From contig NZ_SZUA01000001.1 in NCBI RefSeq assembly GCF_005239095.1, positions 1,159,049-1,223,048 of the forward strand: DNA of 64,000 nucleotides, given 5' to 3'. Within the stretch, counting starts at the first letter, position 1; each line of letters starts with the position of its first letter. The translations under genes were made by a program, and so were the position numbers. Positions 43,903-52,335 of this stretch are shown piece by piece. Below the pieces are notes generated by a model, which saw only the letters and a list, made by a program, of their open reading frames with translations, made no database searches and was not told the origin of the DNA. The stretch comes from Luteimonas gilva (GTDB taxonomy: Bacteria; Pseudomonadota; Gammaproteobacteria; Xanthomonadales; Xanthomonadaceae).

Positions 43903-44007
43903 CCAGGCGGCCCCCCTGCCGTTCCTAGCGCGGCTACGCTAGCCGAACCACCTGACGCCGGCAATACCGTCGGCCCCAACGGATCGGCGTCGCCTTTCGA
44001 GAGGCCG

Positions 44008-46656
44008 TTACGCGCCGTTCTTCTTCAACCAGGCGTCGATTTCGGGCAACCGCTGCTCGCGCACCTTGGTCCGGTATTGGATGTTGGCGATCGAGGTTTC
44101 GGTGGCGCGGCGCGAGCCGGCGGCGATGTGGGCGTCGGCGAAAGACCGCAGTTTGCCGATCATCGCCGGATCGAACGAAGAGTTGCCCAAAGCCGGATAC
44201 CAGCCGGCGCGCGAAGTCGAATCGACCAGCTTGTCCACTTGCGGCAAGTGCGCCACGGCGTAATCGAAAGCCTGATCCGGATGGCGGAAAGCCACGATCG
44301 CGATCATGCCGGCGCTGTTGGTCGCGCCCGGCTCGTCGGTCAAGGCCAAATCCAGCGCGCGCTTGGCCAAGGCCTCGTCGTCGCTCGCCGACAGCAGCGA
44401 GTACAGCTGATCCTTGATCAACGGCGTCTTCTCGGCCTTGGCGGCGGCGTGCAGCTTGTCCCAGGTCGCGGCGTCGGCGTGCGAAGCGACCACGCCCAGC
44501 ACGGTCTTCTTCAGCTCGGCCGGCACCGCGTTCGGATCCTTCTCGAGCGAAGCGTAACGGCGCCGCGCTTCGGCGAGCACCTTCTCGTCGCCCAACGCGC
44601 CGAGCGTGCCGATCAGTTGGCTGCGCAGGATCGTGGTCGGGTCGCCTTCGTTCGGACGCGCTTCCCAACCGATCCGCTCGAACGCCGGCGCCAGCGTGGC
44701 GATGGCGAACTTGCGGAACGCGGCCTGCCGCGCTTTGTCGCCGCGATAGTAGTTGTCCAGGCTGCCGAGGCTATCGGCGATGTCGGCCCACAGCTGCGGA
44801 TCGGCGTCGGCCGGCGTCGCTTTGGCCAGGTCCAGGAAATTGGACGCGGGCTGCAAGCCGGCCATGCCCAGCGCCCAGGTGTCGTTGATCAAACCGAGCT
44901 GGTCGATCGGCGCCAGCTTGGCGAAGCCGTCGCGGATCGCGACGAACTGCTCCGGCGCGTACAGCGTGCGGTAGTAGCCGCTCTGCCCCGCGTTGACGAC
45001 GACCGCGCCGCAACCCGGCACCGTCATCTCGGCTTTGCCGCCGGTCACCATCGCGCGCACCGGCTCGCCGCCGGCGGCCTGCGCGATCACCGGCACGCGC
45101 CACGACAACGGTTGCTTGTTCGGGCGGTCCTTGGTGAATTCGCCCTGGCTCAGCTTGAGCGTGGTTTTGCCGCCGGCGCACTGCGCCGAATCGACCTTGA
45201 TCAGCGGCACGCCCGGCTGCAGGGTGAAATCGTGGGCGATGTCGAGGATCGGCTTGCCGGCCGCGGCCTGGATCTCGCGCCACAGATCGTCGGAGACCGT
45301 GTTGCCGTAAGCGTGCGCTTTCATATAGCGACGCACGCCTTCGCGCCAAGCGTCGGGACCGACGTAGCCTTCCAGCATGCGGATCACCGCTTCGCCCTTC
45401 GAATACGTGATCGCGTCGAAAGCTTGGCTGGCCTGCTCCACCGTCTCCACGTGCTGCACCACCGGATGCGTGGTCTCGACCGCGTCGCGGCTCATCGCCG
45501 CCTCGCGCGCTCCGACCGAGTACAGCTTGGTGTTCCATTCCGGATGCAGCTTCTCCATCGTCCGCGCGGCCATCCACGAGGCGAAGCCTTCGTTGAGCCA
45601 CAGGTCGTCCCACCAGCTCATCGTCACCAGATCGCCGAACCATTGGTGGGCGATTTCGTGCGCGGCGATCGAGAACACCGACTGCTTGTCGGCCGAGGTC
45701 GAAATCGACGGGTCGAGCAGCATCGCGTATTCGAAGGTGTAGATCGCGCCCCAGTTCTCCATCGCGCCGAAGAACTGGCTGCGTCCGGGCGAAGCGACGT
45801 TGTCCAGCTTGGGCAGCGGGTACGGCGTGCCGAAATAGTCGTTGTATTCGTTCAGCACGACTTTCGACGCTTCCAGCGCGAACTGCGCTTGCGACGACAA
45901 GCCCTTCTGGGTCACCACGCCCACTTCGGTCGCGCCGGCCTTGTCGGTGGTGCGGTCGAATTCGCCCAGGCCGAAGAACAGCAGATACGTCGACATCTTC
46001 GGCGAACGCTCGAAACGCACGCGTTTCAGGCCGTTGCCGGCGTCGGAAGTCTGCGCGGCGGGCATGTTGCTGACCGCCATCTGCGCGGACGGCACGGTGG
46101 CGGTCAGGTCGAAGGTGGCCTTGTAATTGGGTTCGTCCCAGGACGGGATGAATTTGCGCGCATCCGAATTCTCGAACTGGGTGTAGAGCGCGCGCTTCTT
46201 GCCTTCCTTGTTCTCGTAATCGATCGCGAACAGGCCGTTGGCCTGGGTGCCGATCTTGCCGCTGTAGTCCAGCGCCAATTTGTAGCTGCCGGGCTTCAGC
46301 GCTTGCGCGAAGGCGAAGGTCGCGGTTTGCGCCTGCGCGTCGACGCTCACTTTCGGCTCGAGCGCGGCGCCGGAAGCGGGCGTCAGCTTCGCCGACTTGA
46401 AGGTCATGTCGACCGCGTTCAGCACGATCTTGTCGGTCGCCTGCAGCACATCCAGCGTGATGGTCGCTTGGCCATCGAAGCTCAGCGATTCCGCATGCGG
46501 AACGAAGGCGAGTTCGTAATGGGTGGGGCGCACGTCGCGCGGCAACTGGGTGGTCGCCTGGCGCGCGGCCGAAGCCGGCGGGGCGTCTGCGGCGACGGCG
46601 GTGGCGGAAGCGGCGGCGAGCGCCAGCGCGATAGCGGAAACCAGGATGCGGCGCAT
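44008..46656 (-). CDS. M1 family aminopeptidase, secreted
   Basis: An 882-residue zinc aminopeptidase with signal peptide MRRILVSAIALALAAASATA. GAMENWGAIYTFEYA is the exopeptidase motif; zinc motif HEIAHQWFGDLVTMSWWDDL near residue 332 with NEGFASW supplying the third ligand. The C-terminal ERAP1-like helical domain ends in EIDAWLKKNGA. It removes N-terminal residues from periplasmic or external peptides. ATG 46656 is chosen because it begins the signal peptide. Confidence 0.95.
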   Translation of the reverse strand: MRRILVSAIALALAAASATAVAADAPPASAARQATTQLPRDVRPTHYELAFVPHAESLSFDGQATITLDVLQATDKIVLNAVDMTFKSAKLTPASGAALEPKVSVDAQAQTATFAFAQALKPGSYKLALDYSGKIGTQANGLFAIDYENKEGKKRALYTQFENSDARKFIPSWDEPNYKATFDLTATVPSAQMAVSNMPAAQTSDAGNGLKRVRFERSPKMSTYLLFFGLGEFDRTTDKAGATEVGVVTQKGLSSQAQFALEASKVVLNEYNDYFGTPYPLPKLDNVASPGRSQFFGAMENWGAIYTFEYAMLLDPSISTSADKQSVFSIAAHEIAHQWFGDLVTMSWWDDLWLNEGFASWMAARTMEKLHPEWNTKLYSVGAREAAMSRDAVETTHPVVQHVETVEQASQAFDAITYSKGEAVIRMLEGYVGPDAWREGVRRYMKAHAYGNTVSDDLWREIQAAAGKPILDIAHDFTLQPGVPLIKVDSAQCAGGKTTLKLSQGEFTKDRPNKQPLSWRVPVIAQAAGGEPVRAMVTGGKAEMTVPGCGAVVVNAGQSGYYRTLYAPEQFVAIRDGFAKLAPIDQLGLINDTWALGMAGLQPASNFLDLAKATPADADPQLWADIADSLGSLDNYYRGDKARQAAFRKFAIATLAPAFERIGWEARPNEGDPTTILRSQLIGTLGALGDEKVLAEARRRYASLEKDPNAVPAELKKTVLGVVASHADAATWDKLHAAAKAEKTPLIKDQLYSLLSASDDEALAKRALDLALTDEPGATNSAGMIAIVAFRHPDQAFDYAVAHLPQVDKLVDSTSRAGWYPALGNSSFDPAMIGKLRSFADAHIAAGSRRATETSIANIQYRTKVREQRLPEIDAWLKKNGA

Positions 46657-46829
46657 GGCCTGCCCTCGGAGGATAAAGCGGCATAGTGCGGCGCCGTTTC
46701 GGTCCGCAGACACCCCCGGAAGTCATGGATGGAAGGACGAAAAGCCTGGTTTTCCAGTGTCCGCATGCGCGGACGCGGACAGCGGACGGTCGGCGATCCG
46801 AAAAGCACACGTCGCTAACCGAAGGCGAG

Positions 46830-46835
46830 GACAAT
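46830..46835 (+). promoter_or_regulatory. Candidate -10 element of the second VOC gene
   Basis: GACAAT ends 6 bases before the ATG; leaderless arrangement. Confidence 0.35.
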
Positions 46836-46841
46836 AGCCCG

Positions 46842-47222
46842 ATGACCGCCGAACTGGACCACCTCATCGTCCCGACCCGCGACCCCGCAGAATCGGCGGC
46901 GTTCTACCGCCGCGTGCTCGGTTTCGCCCACGAGGGCCGCGCCGGCCCGTTCGAGATCCTGCGCGTCGGCCCCGCCCTCACGTTGGATTTGATGCGGCAA
47001 ACGCCGCACGACCGCATGCACTTGGCCTTCCGCCTGGCGCGCGCGGAGTTCGACCGCGTCTACCGTTTCTTGTGCGATTCCGGCATGGCCTTCGGCGGCG
47101 GCCCGTTCGATCGCAGCCGCCACGGCCCCGGCCAGACGTTCGGCGCGCAAGGCATGGCCGAGTCGCTATACTTCGACGACCCCGACGGGCACAACATCGA
47201 AGTGCGTTGCTACGAGGCGTAG
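46842..47222 (+). CDS. VOC family protein
   Basis: A 126-residue glyoxalase/fosfomycin-resistance-like protein: LDHLIVPTRDPAESAAFYRR, VLGFAHEGRAG, MHLAFRLARAEFDRVYRFLC, SLYFDDPDGHNIEVRCYE. Likely metal ligands are His in LDHL, His in MHLAF and Glu in IEVR. The substrate is unknown. Its TAG stop is bases 2-4 of the palindrome at 47219-47244. Confidence 0.9.
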   Translation: MTAELDHLIVPTRDPAESAAFYRRVLGFAHEGRAGPFEILRVGPALTLDLMRQTPHDRMHLAFRLARAEFDRVYRFLCDSGMAFGGGPFDRSRHGPGQTFGAQGMAESLYFDDPDGHNIEVRCYEA

Positions 47223-47244
47223 GGTGGGCCTTGGCCCACCCTAC
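47219..47244. repeat. Short GTAG...CTAC palindrome between convergent genes
   Basis: Perfect 26-base palindrome: GTAGGGTGGGCC, then TT, then GGCCCACCCTAC with a 2-base centre. The left GTAG holds the stop of the VOC gene, the right one the stop of the GST gene on the other strand. It may also act as a bidirectional terminator. Confidence 0.93.
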
Positions 47245-47861
47245 GTGTCGCGGGTTTCGCCCGACAACGGCGTCGCCCGCATCGAAGGGCGCGTTTCGAA
47301 AGCGTCGAACCAGGCCGTCAAACGCGGACGGCCTGCGCGGAAGTCCGGCAGCTCGCGGAACGCCAACCAGCTCAAGGCGGTCGCCACGGCGATGTGTCCC
47401 ACATGGACGGACGCATCGACGTCCAGCTCCCGTTCCAGCCAATCGTACGCGGCGACCAGTTTTTCGGTGTAGCCGTCGCGCAAGGGCGGATAGCGGAGCG
47501 CTTCGGGCCTGCGCACCGTCTCCCATCGCACCGCGATGCCGGCGTCGGCGAGTCCCTGCGCGACGGCCTGCACGCGCAAGGCCTGCCAACGCGCCTCGCC
47601 TTCGCGCGGGACCCGCGGACGGCCGCTGTGCAGCGTGTCGAAATAGGCGCAAATCACGTCCGAATCGAACAACGGCGCCTGGCCGGGACGGATCAGCACC
47701 GGCACTTTGCCGAGCGGATTCTGGGCGAAGACGCTTTCGTTGCGCAGCGTAGGGCTCGTTTCGTGATGCACGACCTCGACGCGGTCGGCCAGACCCGCTT
47801 CGTGAGCGAACACCAGGGCCTTGCGCGCATAGGGCGAATGGGTTTGGTAGAGAAGTTGCAT
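47241..47861 (-). CDS. Glutathione S-transferase family protein
   Basis: A 206-residue GST. The N-terminal thioredoxin-like domain is MQLLYQTHSPYARKALVFAH, with the active-site Ser/Tyr region HSPYARK, cis-Pro in GKVPVLIR and the glutathione gamma-Glu site FDSDVICAYF. The C-terminal helical domain follows (VGHIAVATALSWLAFRELPD). Likely a detoxification or dehalogenase-type GST. It converges on the VOC gene. Confidence 0.93.
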   Translation of the reverse strand: MQLLYQTHSPYARKALVFAHEAGLADRVEVVHHETSPTLRNESVFAQNPLGKVPVLIRPGQAPLFDSDVICAYFDTLHSGRPRVPREGEARWQALRVQAVAQGLADAGIAVRWETVRRPEALRYPPLRDGYTEKLVAAYDWLERELDVDASVHVGHIAVATALSWLAFRELPDFRAGRPRLTAWFDAFETRPSMRATPLSGETRDT

Positions 47862-47967
47862 GGGATTGCGAGCACCGAAATGGGATGGACGAATCCTAGC
47901 GGCGCGGCGGCGCGGTTCGGCCGCGATCCGGGCCGCGATCGCGCGTTTTTTCGGCGCCGAGGCGGCT

Positions 47968-47973
47968 TAGAAT
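47968..47973 (+). promoter_or_regulatory. Candidate -10 element of the Lrp-type gene
   Basis: TAGAAT ends 7 bases before the ATG, so the transcript would start at or one base from the start codon. Confidence 0.4.
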
Positions 47974-47980
47974 CCCAGCC

Positions 47981-48457
47981 ATGAACCTGGACCGCTTCGA
48001 CCGCCAATTGCTGAACCTGGTCCAGGAAGACGCCGGCCGCACCGCCGAGCAACTGGCCGAGCACGTCGCATTGTCGCCTTCGGCCATCCAGCGCCGGCTG
48101 CGGCGGATGCGCGAGGAAGGCGTGATCGTGCGCCACACCGCGATCGTCGACCCGCAACGCATCGGCCGCCCGACCTTCTTCATCGTGTCCTTGCAAGTGG
48201 AACGCGAGCGTCCGGAGCTGCTCACCCAATTGCGCAAATGGCTGGCGGCGCAGGAGCACGTGCAACAGGCCTTCTACGTGACCGGCGAAGCCGATTTCGT
48301 CCTGGTCGTTTCCGCGCCGGATACCGAAACCTACGATGCACTGATGGGCCGGCTGGTGGCCGAGAATCCGAACGTGTCGAAGTTCGTCACCAACGTCGCA
48401 TTGGGCGTGGTCAAGCGCGGATTGAGCGTGCCGATTCCTTTGCTAGAAGAGGAATGA
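47981..48457 (+). CDS. Lrp/AsnC family transcriptional regulator
   Basis: A 158-residue regulator: N-terminal winged HTH (DRFDRQLLNLVQEDAGRTAE, LSPSAIQRRLRRMREEGVI) and RAM/AsnC ligand domain (PTFFIVSLQVERERPELLTQ, QQAFYVTGEADFVLVVSAPD). Such proteins sense amino acids. It precedes the DpaL-like lyase on the same strand and probably controls it. The hairpin at 48465-48500 separates the two. Confidence 0.93.
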   Translation: MNLDRFDRQLLNLVQEDAGRTAEQLAEHVALSPSAIQRRLRRMREEGVIVRHTAIVDPQRIGRPTFFIVSLQVERERPELLTQLRKWLAAQEHVQQAFYVTGEADFVLVVSAPDTETYDALMGRLVAENPNVSKFVTNVALGVVKRGLSVPIPLLEEE

Positions 48458-48464
48458 TTTTTCT

Positions 48465-48500
48465 GCCGTCGTCCCGGCGAAAGCCGGGATGACGGCTTTT
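48465..48500 (+). terminator. Palindromic repeat acting as terminator
   Basis: GCCGTCGTCCCGGCGAAAGC continuing to CGGGATGACGGC then TTTT: a long stem with a GAAA loop, 8 bases past the Lrp stop. The sequence is the widespread CGTCCCGGCGAAAGCCGGG dispersed palindrome, here followed by four T. Confidence 0.6.
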
Positions 48501-48571
48501 CAGCGTAATTTCCGCGATCCGCAGACTACAAACGCGGCAAAAAACGACGCAGGAATGCGCACACTGCAGCC

Positions 48572-49615
48572 ATGAACAACGACTTCTTGTCCGATCCGTC
48601 CATGCTGTGGAGCGACTACCGCCCCACCCCGCTGCTCGATTTGCCCGCGCTCGGCCGCCTAGCCGGCGTAGCCCGCGTCTTCGCCAAATGGGAAGGCGTG
48701 CGGCCATTGGGCAATTTCAAGTCCCTCGGCGGCATGTTCGCGGGCTTGCGGATGCTCGCGCGCGCGACCGGCGCGGCTTCGATGGACGAATTGCAGGCCG
48801 CTTGCGCATCCGCCGCGAAACCGCCGCGGTTGATCACCGCCAGCGACGGCAACCACGGCTTGGCCGTCGCCGCCGCGGCGCGACGTGCGGGCGCGCAAGC
48901 CTCGATTTACTTGCCCGCCAGCGTCAACCGCGCGCGCGCAGATCGCATCGAAGCGGTCGGCGGCGGGATCGTCCGGATCGACGGCACCTACGACGAAGCG
49001 GTCGAGGAAGCCGCGGCCGCCGCGGCACGCGGAGAAGGCTTGCTGGTGCCCGACACTAGCCCGGATCCCGACGACGTCGCCGTCGCCGACGTGATGGCGG
49101 GATATGCATTGATGGCGCGCGAAATCCGCGCGCAGCTTCGCGACGAGTTGCGCGAGCGCCCCAGCCATCTTTTCGTCCAGGCCGGCGTCGGCACCTTGGC
49201 CGCGGCCATGGCCGAAGGCTTGCGCGACGCGATGCGCGAACCGCGGCGCATCGTCGTGGTCGAACCCGCAACGGCGGCCTGCGTGGCCCGCGCCCTCGAC
49301 GCCGGCCGTCCCGAGCGCTTGCCGGGCGACTTGCACACCGCGGCGGAAATGCTCGCCTGCGGCTTGGCCTCCGCTTCGGCCGTGGACATCCTGCAGCGCC
49401 ACGAAGCCATGGCGATCCGCGTCGACGACCAGCGCTTGCGCAGCGCCACCAGCGCCCTGCGCGATTTCGGCGGCTTGGACAGCACGCCTTCCGGCACGGC
49501 CGGCTTGGCCGGCTTGCTGCAGGTCGCCGCCGATCCGGCATCGGCGGAATCGCACGCGTTGAATGCGGACAGCCGGGTCCTGTTGATCGTCAGCGAAGCG
49601 GCCGTACCTCCATAA
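48572..49615 (+). CDS. Diaminopropionate ammonia-lyase-like PLP enzyme
   Basis: A 347-residue fold-type II PLP enzyme. The PLP Lys is in PLGNFKSLGG, SDGNHGLAVAAAARRAGAQA follows, LLVPDTS and FVQAGVGTLAAAMAEGL resemble DpaL (YgeX), as does LACGLASASAVDIL. It would eliminate ammonia from 2,3-diaminopropionate or a serine/threonine-like amino acid. It is shorter than E. coli DpaL. An Lrp-type regulator lies upstream. Confidence 0.85.
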   Translation: MNNDFLSDPSMLWSDYRPTPLLDLPALGRLAGVARVFAKWEGVRPLGNFKSLGGMFAGLRMLARATGAASMDELQAACASAAKPPRLITASDGNHGLAVAAAARRAGAQASIYLPASVNRARADRIEAVGGGIVRIDGTYDEAVEEAAAAAARGEGLLVPDTSPDPDDVAVADVMAGYALMAREIRAQLRDELRERPSHLFVQAGVGTLAAAMAEGLRDAMREPRRIVVVEPATAACVARALDAGRPERLPGDLHTAAEMLACGLASASAVDILQRHEAMAIRVDDQRLRSATSALRDFGGLDSTPSGTAGLAGLLQVAADPASAESHALNADSRVLLIVSEAAVPP

Positions 49616-49621
49616 TCCAGA

Positions 49622-50926
49622 TCATCCCGACGCACCGCGCTTGGCTTCGCGAGGCGCGACGGAACGCCCATGCTCGGGTTCCCAACCGAACACGCTGCGC
49701 CCGCCATAGCCGTGCGATTTTTCGAACTCCTCGGCGATCAGCGCTTCCACGGAAGGACCTCCGGCGCTGCGTTCCAACCTGCGCGCCTGATCGTCCAGGC
49801 GCTTCAGCGCGCCCAATTCTTCCTGTCGCCCTAACTTCGCATTGCGCACCGCCGACTTCAGCACGCCGATGGTCCGATCGTAGACCCGCGTCGGCACCGG
49901 AAAGGGATGCCGGTCCTTGCCGCCGTGGGCCAGCGAAAAGCGCGCCGGATCGTTGAAGCGGCAAGGCGCGCCGTGCAGCACTTCGGCCACCAACGCCAAA
50001 GCGCGCACGGTGCGCGCGCCCACGCCGGGCACCTGCAGCAACTCGGCGAAATCGCGCGGTCCGCACGCCTCCGCCGCCGCCAGATTGCCGTGCAAACGCC
50101 GCGTCACCACGTCTTTCGCACGGACGTCGTGGTGGTCGGGCAGCATCAAATGCGGCAGCAATCCGGGTTGCCAAGGCTCCTCGGGCTGGCGTGCGCGCGT
50201 TCGGCGGGCGGACGCATGTTCGGCCAGCTTGCTCCATTCGCGCGCCACGCCCTCCGCGCCGATGTCGCGCAGAAGCGCGGCTTGCGCCGTGCGCGACGCT
50301 TCCGCGCGGCGGTCGGCAAGATTGACGATCTCGCCCCGCTGCCGGCCTTCGATCGCCGCATGCGGCGCGTCGACGAAACTCTTCAGCCCTTCGGAAAGCC
50401 AGTGGTAGCGCCGCGCTTGGCGGTTGCTTTCGTTCATGCCCTGCTGCACCACGACCCAGCGTCCGTCGTCGGCGACGATGAATCCGTGCAGGTACAGCTC
50501 GAATCCGTCCTGCACCGCGGCACTGTCCACTTTGGCGACCATTTTGCTCGCGCGGGCCAAGGCGTCGCCGTCGAAGCCCACCCGTTGCCCGATCGCGATC
50601 AGTTCGCCGGGAGTGGCTCGCGAATGCCTGCCGCGACCGCCGCAAACGTGCAGGCCGAGTTCGCCCGATAGCGGAGCCAGTCCGCGTTTCAAAGCGCCTA
50701 TCACGCTGGTGGTGATGCCCGAGGAATGCCAATCCATGCCCATCACGGCGCCAAAAGATTGGAACCAGAACGGGTGCGCCAAGCGCCGCAGCAATTCGTC
50801 GCGGCCATACTCGTGGACGATCGCCTCGCAGATCACCGCTCCCAGCCGCGTCATGCGGTCGGCCAGCCAGCGCGGCACGCGGCCCCCGTGCAAGGGGAGA
50901 TCGGCGCTTCCGGATCGTCGGGTCAT
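49622..50926 (-). CDS. DUF763 domain protein with helix-hairpin-helix
   Basis: A 434-residue protein of the DUF763 family, found in archaea and some bacteria. The start region SADLPLHGGRVPRWLADRM and IVHEYGRDELLRRLAHPFWF, HSSGITTSVIGALKRGL and FIVADDGRWVVVQQGMNESN are characteristic. LLQVPGVGARTVRALALVAE is a helix-hairpin-helix, so DNA or RNA binding is likely. Function unknown. ATG 50926 (MTRRSGSADLPL) is preferred over in-frame starts up to 51109. It converges with the lyase gene and is divergent from the paralogue array. Confidence 0.87.
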   Translation of the reverse strand: MTRRSGSADLPLHGGRVPRWLADRMTRLGAVICEAIVHEYGRDELLRRLAHPFWFQSFGAVMGMDWHSSGITTSVIGALKRGLAPLSGELGLHVCGGRGRHSRATPGELIAIGQRVGFDGDALARASKMVAKVDSAAVQDGFELYLHGFIVADDGRWVVVQQGMNESNRQARRYHWLSEGLKSFVDAPHAAIEGRQRGEIVNLADRRAEASRTAQAALLRDIGAEGVAREWSKLAEHASARRTRARQPEEPWQPGLLPHLMLPDHHDVRAKDVVTRRLHGNLAAAEACGPRDFAELLQVPGVGARTVRALALVAEVLHGAPCRFNDPARFSLAHGGKDRHPFPVPTRVYDRTIGVLKSAVRNAKLGRQEELGALKRLDDQARRLERSAGGPSVEALIAEEFEKSHGYGGRSVFGWEPEHGRSVAPREAKRGASG

Positions 50927-51107
50927 GGCGCCATTTTCGCTGCGCGCGTCTCGTTGTTTGCGACCGGGCGGCGACGCATACGGTCCGACGCATGAACCGT
51001 TAAGCGATGCGTGCGTGCCGGTGGCCTTGCGTCCTGCGGGTAAATGGCTCTTGGCCGTCCTCCGCATCCGGCGCATTTTGGCTCCGTCTTCGATCGGGCC
51101 GTTACGC

Positions 51108-51689
51108 ATGAAGCCACCCTTTTCGCTCGCACGCCGGCGCCTATGGACCGACGCGCTCGCCGGCGCCGGCGTCGCGAGCCTTTTGACCGCCGCGAATACG
51201 GCCGCCGCTGCGGCCGAACCGGACGGCCTTCACGATTTCGACCTGTTCCCCGGCACTTGGCGCGCGCGCCATCGCAAGCTGAAAAAGCGGCTGGCCGGCA
51301 GTAACGACTGGTCCGAATTCGAAGGCACGCAATGGTTCCTGCCCATGCTCGGCGGCGCCGGCAATATGGACGACAACGTGTTCGACGTGCCCGGCGCGCC
51401 TTACCGCGGCGTCAGCCTGCGCTCGTTCGATCCGAAGACGCGGACTTGGGCGATTTGGTGGCTCGACGGACGCGATCCGCACAAGATCGACGTGCCGGTG
51501 ATCGGCCGTTTCGAAAACGGCGTCGGCACCTTCCTCGCCGACGATACCTTCGAAGGCAAGCCGATCAAGATGCGCTTCCTGTGGTCGAAGATCACCGCCC
51601 GTTCGCGCTATTGGGAACAGGCCTTCTCGCCCGACGGCGGCAAGACCTGGGAAACGAACTGGACCACCGAGTTCGAGAAGACCTCTTGA
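51108..51689 (+). CDS. Tandem paralogue 1 (type A): Tat-type secreted beta protein
   Basis: A 193-residue protein. The leader MKPPFSLARRRLWTDALAGA has a twin-arginine and a hydrophobic stretch ending near AAAAAEPDG. The mature domain begins HDFDLFPGTWRARHRKLKKR and contains GGAGNMDDN, FDPKTRTWAIWWLDG, PHKIDVPVIGRF, FLADDTFEGKPIK and WEQAFSPDGGKTWETNW. This resembles DUF1579-like single-domain beta-barrels (lipocalin-like); the family assignment is tentative. It is most like paralogue 3 (52336). Confidence 0.82.
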   Translation: MKPPFSLARRRLWTDALAGAGVASLLTAANTAAAAAEPDGLHDFDLFPGTWRARHRKLKKRLAGSNDWSEFEGTQWFLPMLGGAGNMDDNVFDVPGAPYRGVSLRSFDPKTRTWAIWWLDGRDPHKIDVPVIGRFENGVGTFLADDTFEGKPIKMRFLWSKITARSRYWEQAFSPDGGKTWETNWTTEFEKTS

Positions 51690-51712
51690 ACCGCGAACTT
51701 CGGGAACACGCG

Positions 51713-52297
51713 ATGCGACACGACCCAGAACGCCGCAAGGTCATGCACCTATCGCTGCTGGCCACGGCCGCCGGCTTGCTGCCGCTCGGCGATGCCCTCG
51801 CCGCGGTTCCGGAAGCGGCTGCGCCCGCCGGAAATGCGCACGATTTCGATTTCTTCGTCGGCAGTTGGTCGGTCAAGCACCGGCGCTTGAAACAGCGCCT
51901 GGTCGGCAGCCACGAATGGCAGGAATTCGACGGCACTTGCCGCTGCTGGTCGCTGCTCGGCGGCTTGGCCAACGTCAACGAACGCATCGCCTACCGGCCC
52001 GACGGCACTTCGCACGGCTTGGGCCTGCGCGCCTTCGACGCGAAAAGCGGCACCTGGGCCGATTGGAATCTGAGTTCGAAGGAGCCGCACAAGATCGACG
52101 TGCCGATCATCGGCCGCTTCGAGAACGGCGTGGGCACTTTCCTTTCCGACGACACCCACGAAGGCACCCCGGTCAAGGTGCGCGGCATGTTCTCCAAGAT
52201 CGCGCCGGCTTCCGCGCAATGGGAGCAGGCCTTCTCCACCGACGGCGGCGGCACTTGGGAAACGAATTGGGTGATGAATTACACCCGCACCGCTTGA
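51713..52297 (+). CDS. Tandem paralogue 2 (type B): Tat-type secreted beta protein
   Basis: A 194-residue protein. Leader MRHDPERRKVMHLSLLATAA with RR. The mature domain is HDFDFFVGSWSVKHRRLKQR, LLGGLANVNERI, GLGLRAFDAKSGTWADW, PHKIDVPIIGRF, FLSDDTHEGTPVK, FSKIAPASAQWEQAF and NWVMNYTRTA. The LLGGLAN, FDAK, WADW and SKIAP features match paralogue 4 rather than 1 or 3. Probable export and an unknown ligand. It starts 23 bases after paralogue 1. Confidence 0.82.
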   Translation: MRHDPERRKVMHLSLLATAAGLLPLGDALAAVPEAAAPAGNAHDFDFFVGSWSVKHRRLKQRLVGSHEWQEFDGTCRCWSLLGGLANVNERIAYRPDGTSHGLGLRAFDAKSGTWADWNLSSKEPHKIDVPIIGRFENGVGTFLSDDTHEGTPVKVRGMFSKIAPASAQWEQAFSTDGGGTWETNWVMNYTRTA

Positions 52298-52335
52298 AAC
52301 ATCCCGCGAACCGAATCCGGAATCCGACGAACACT

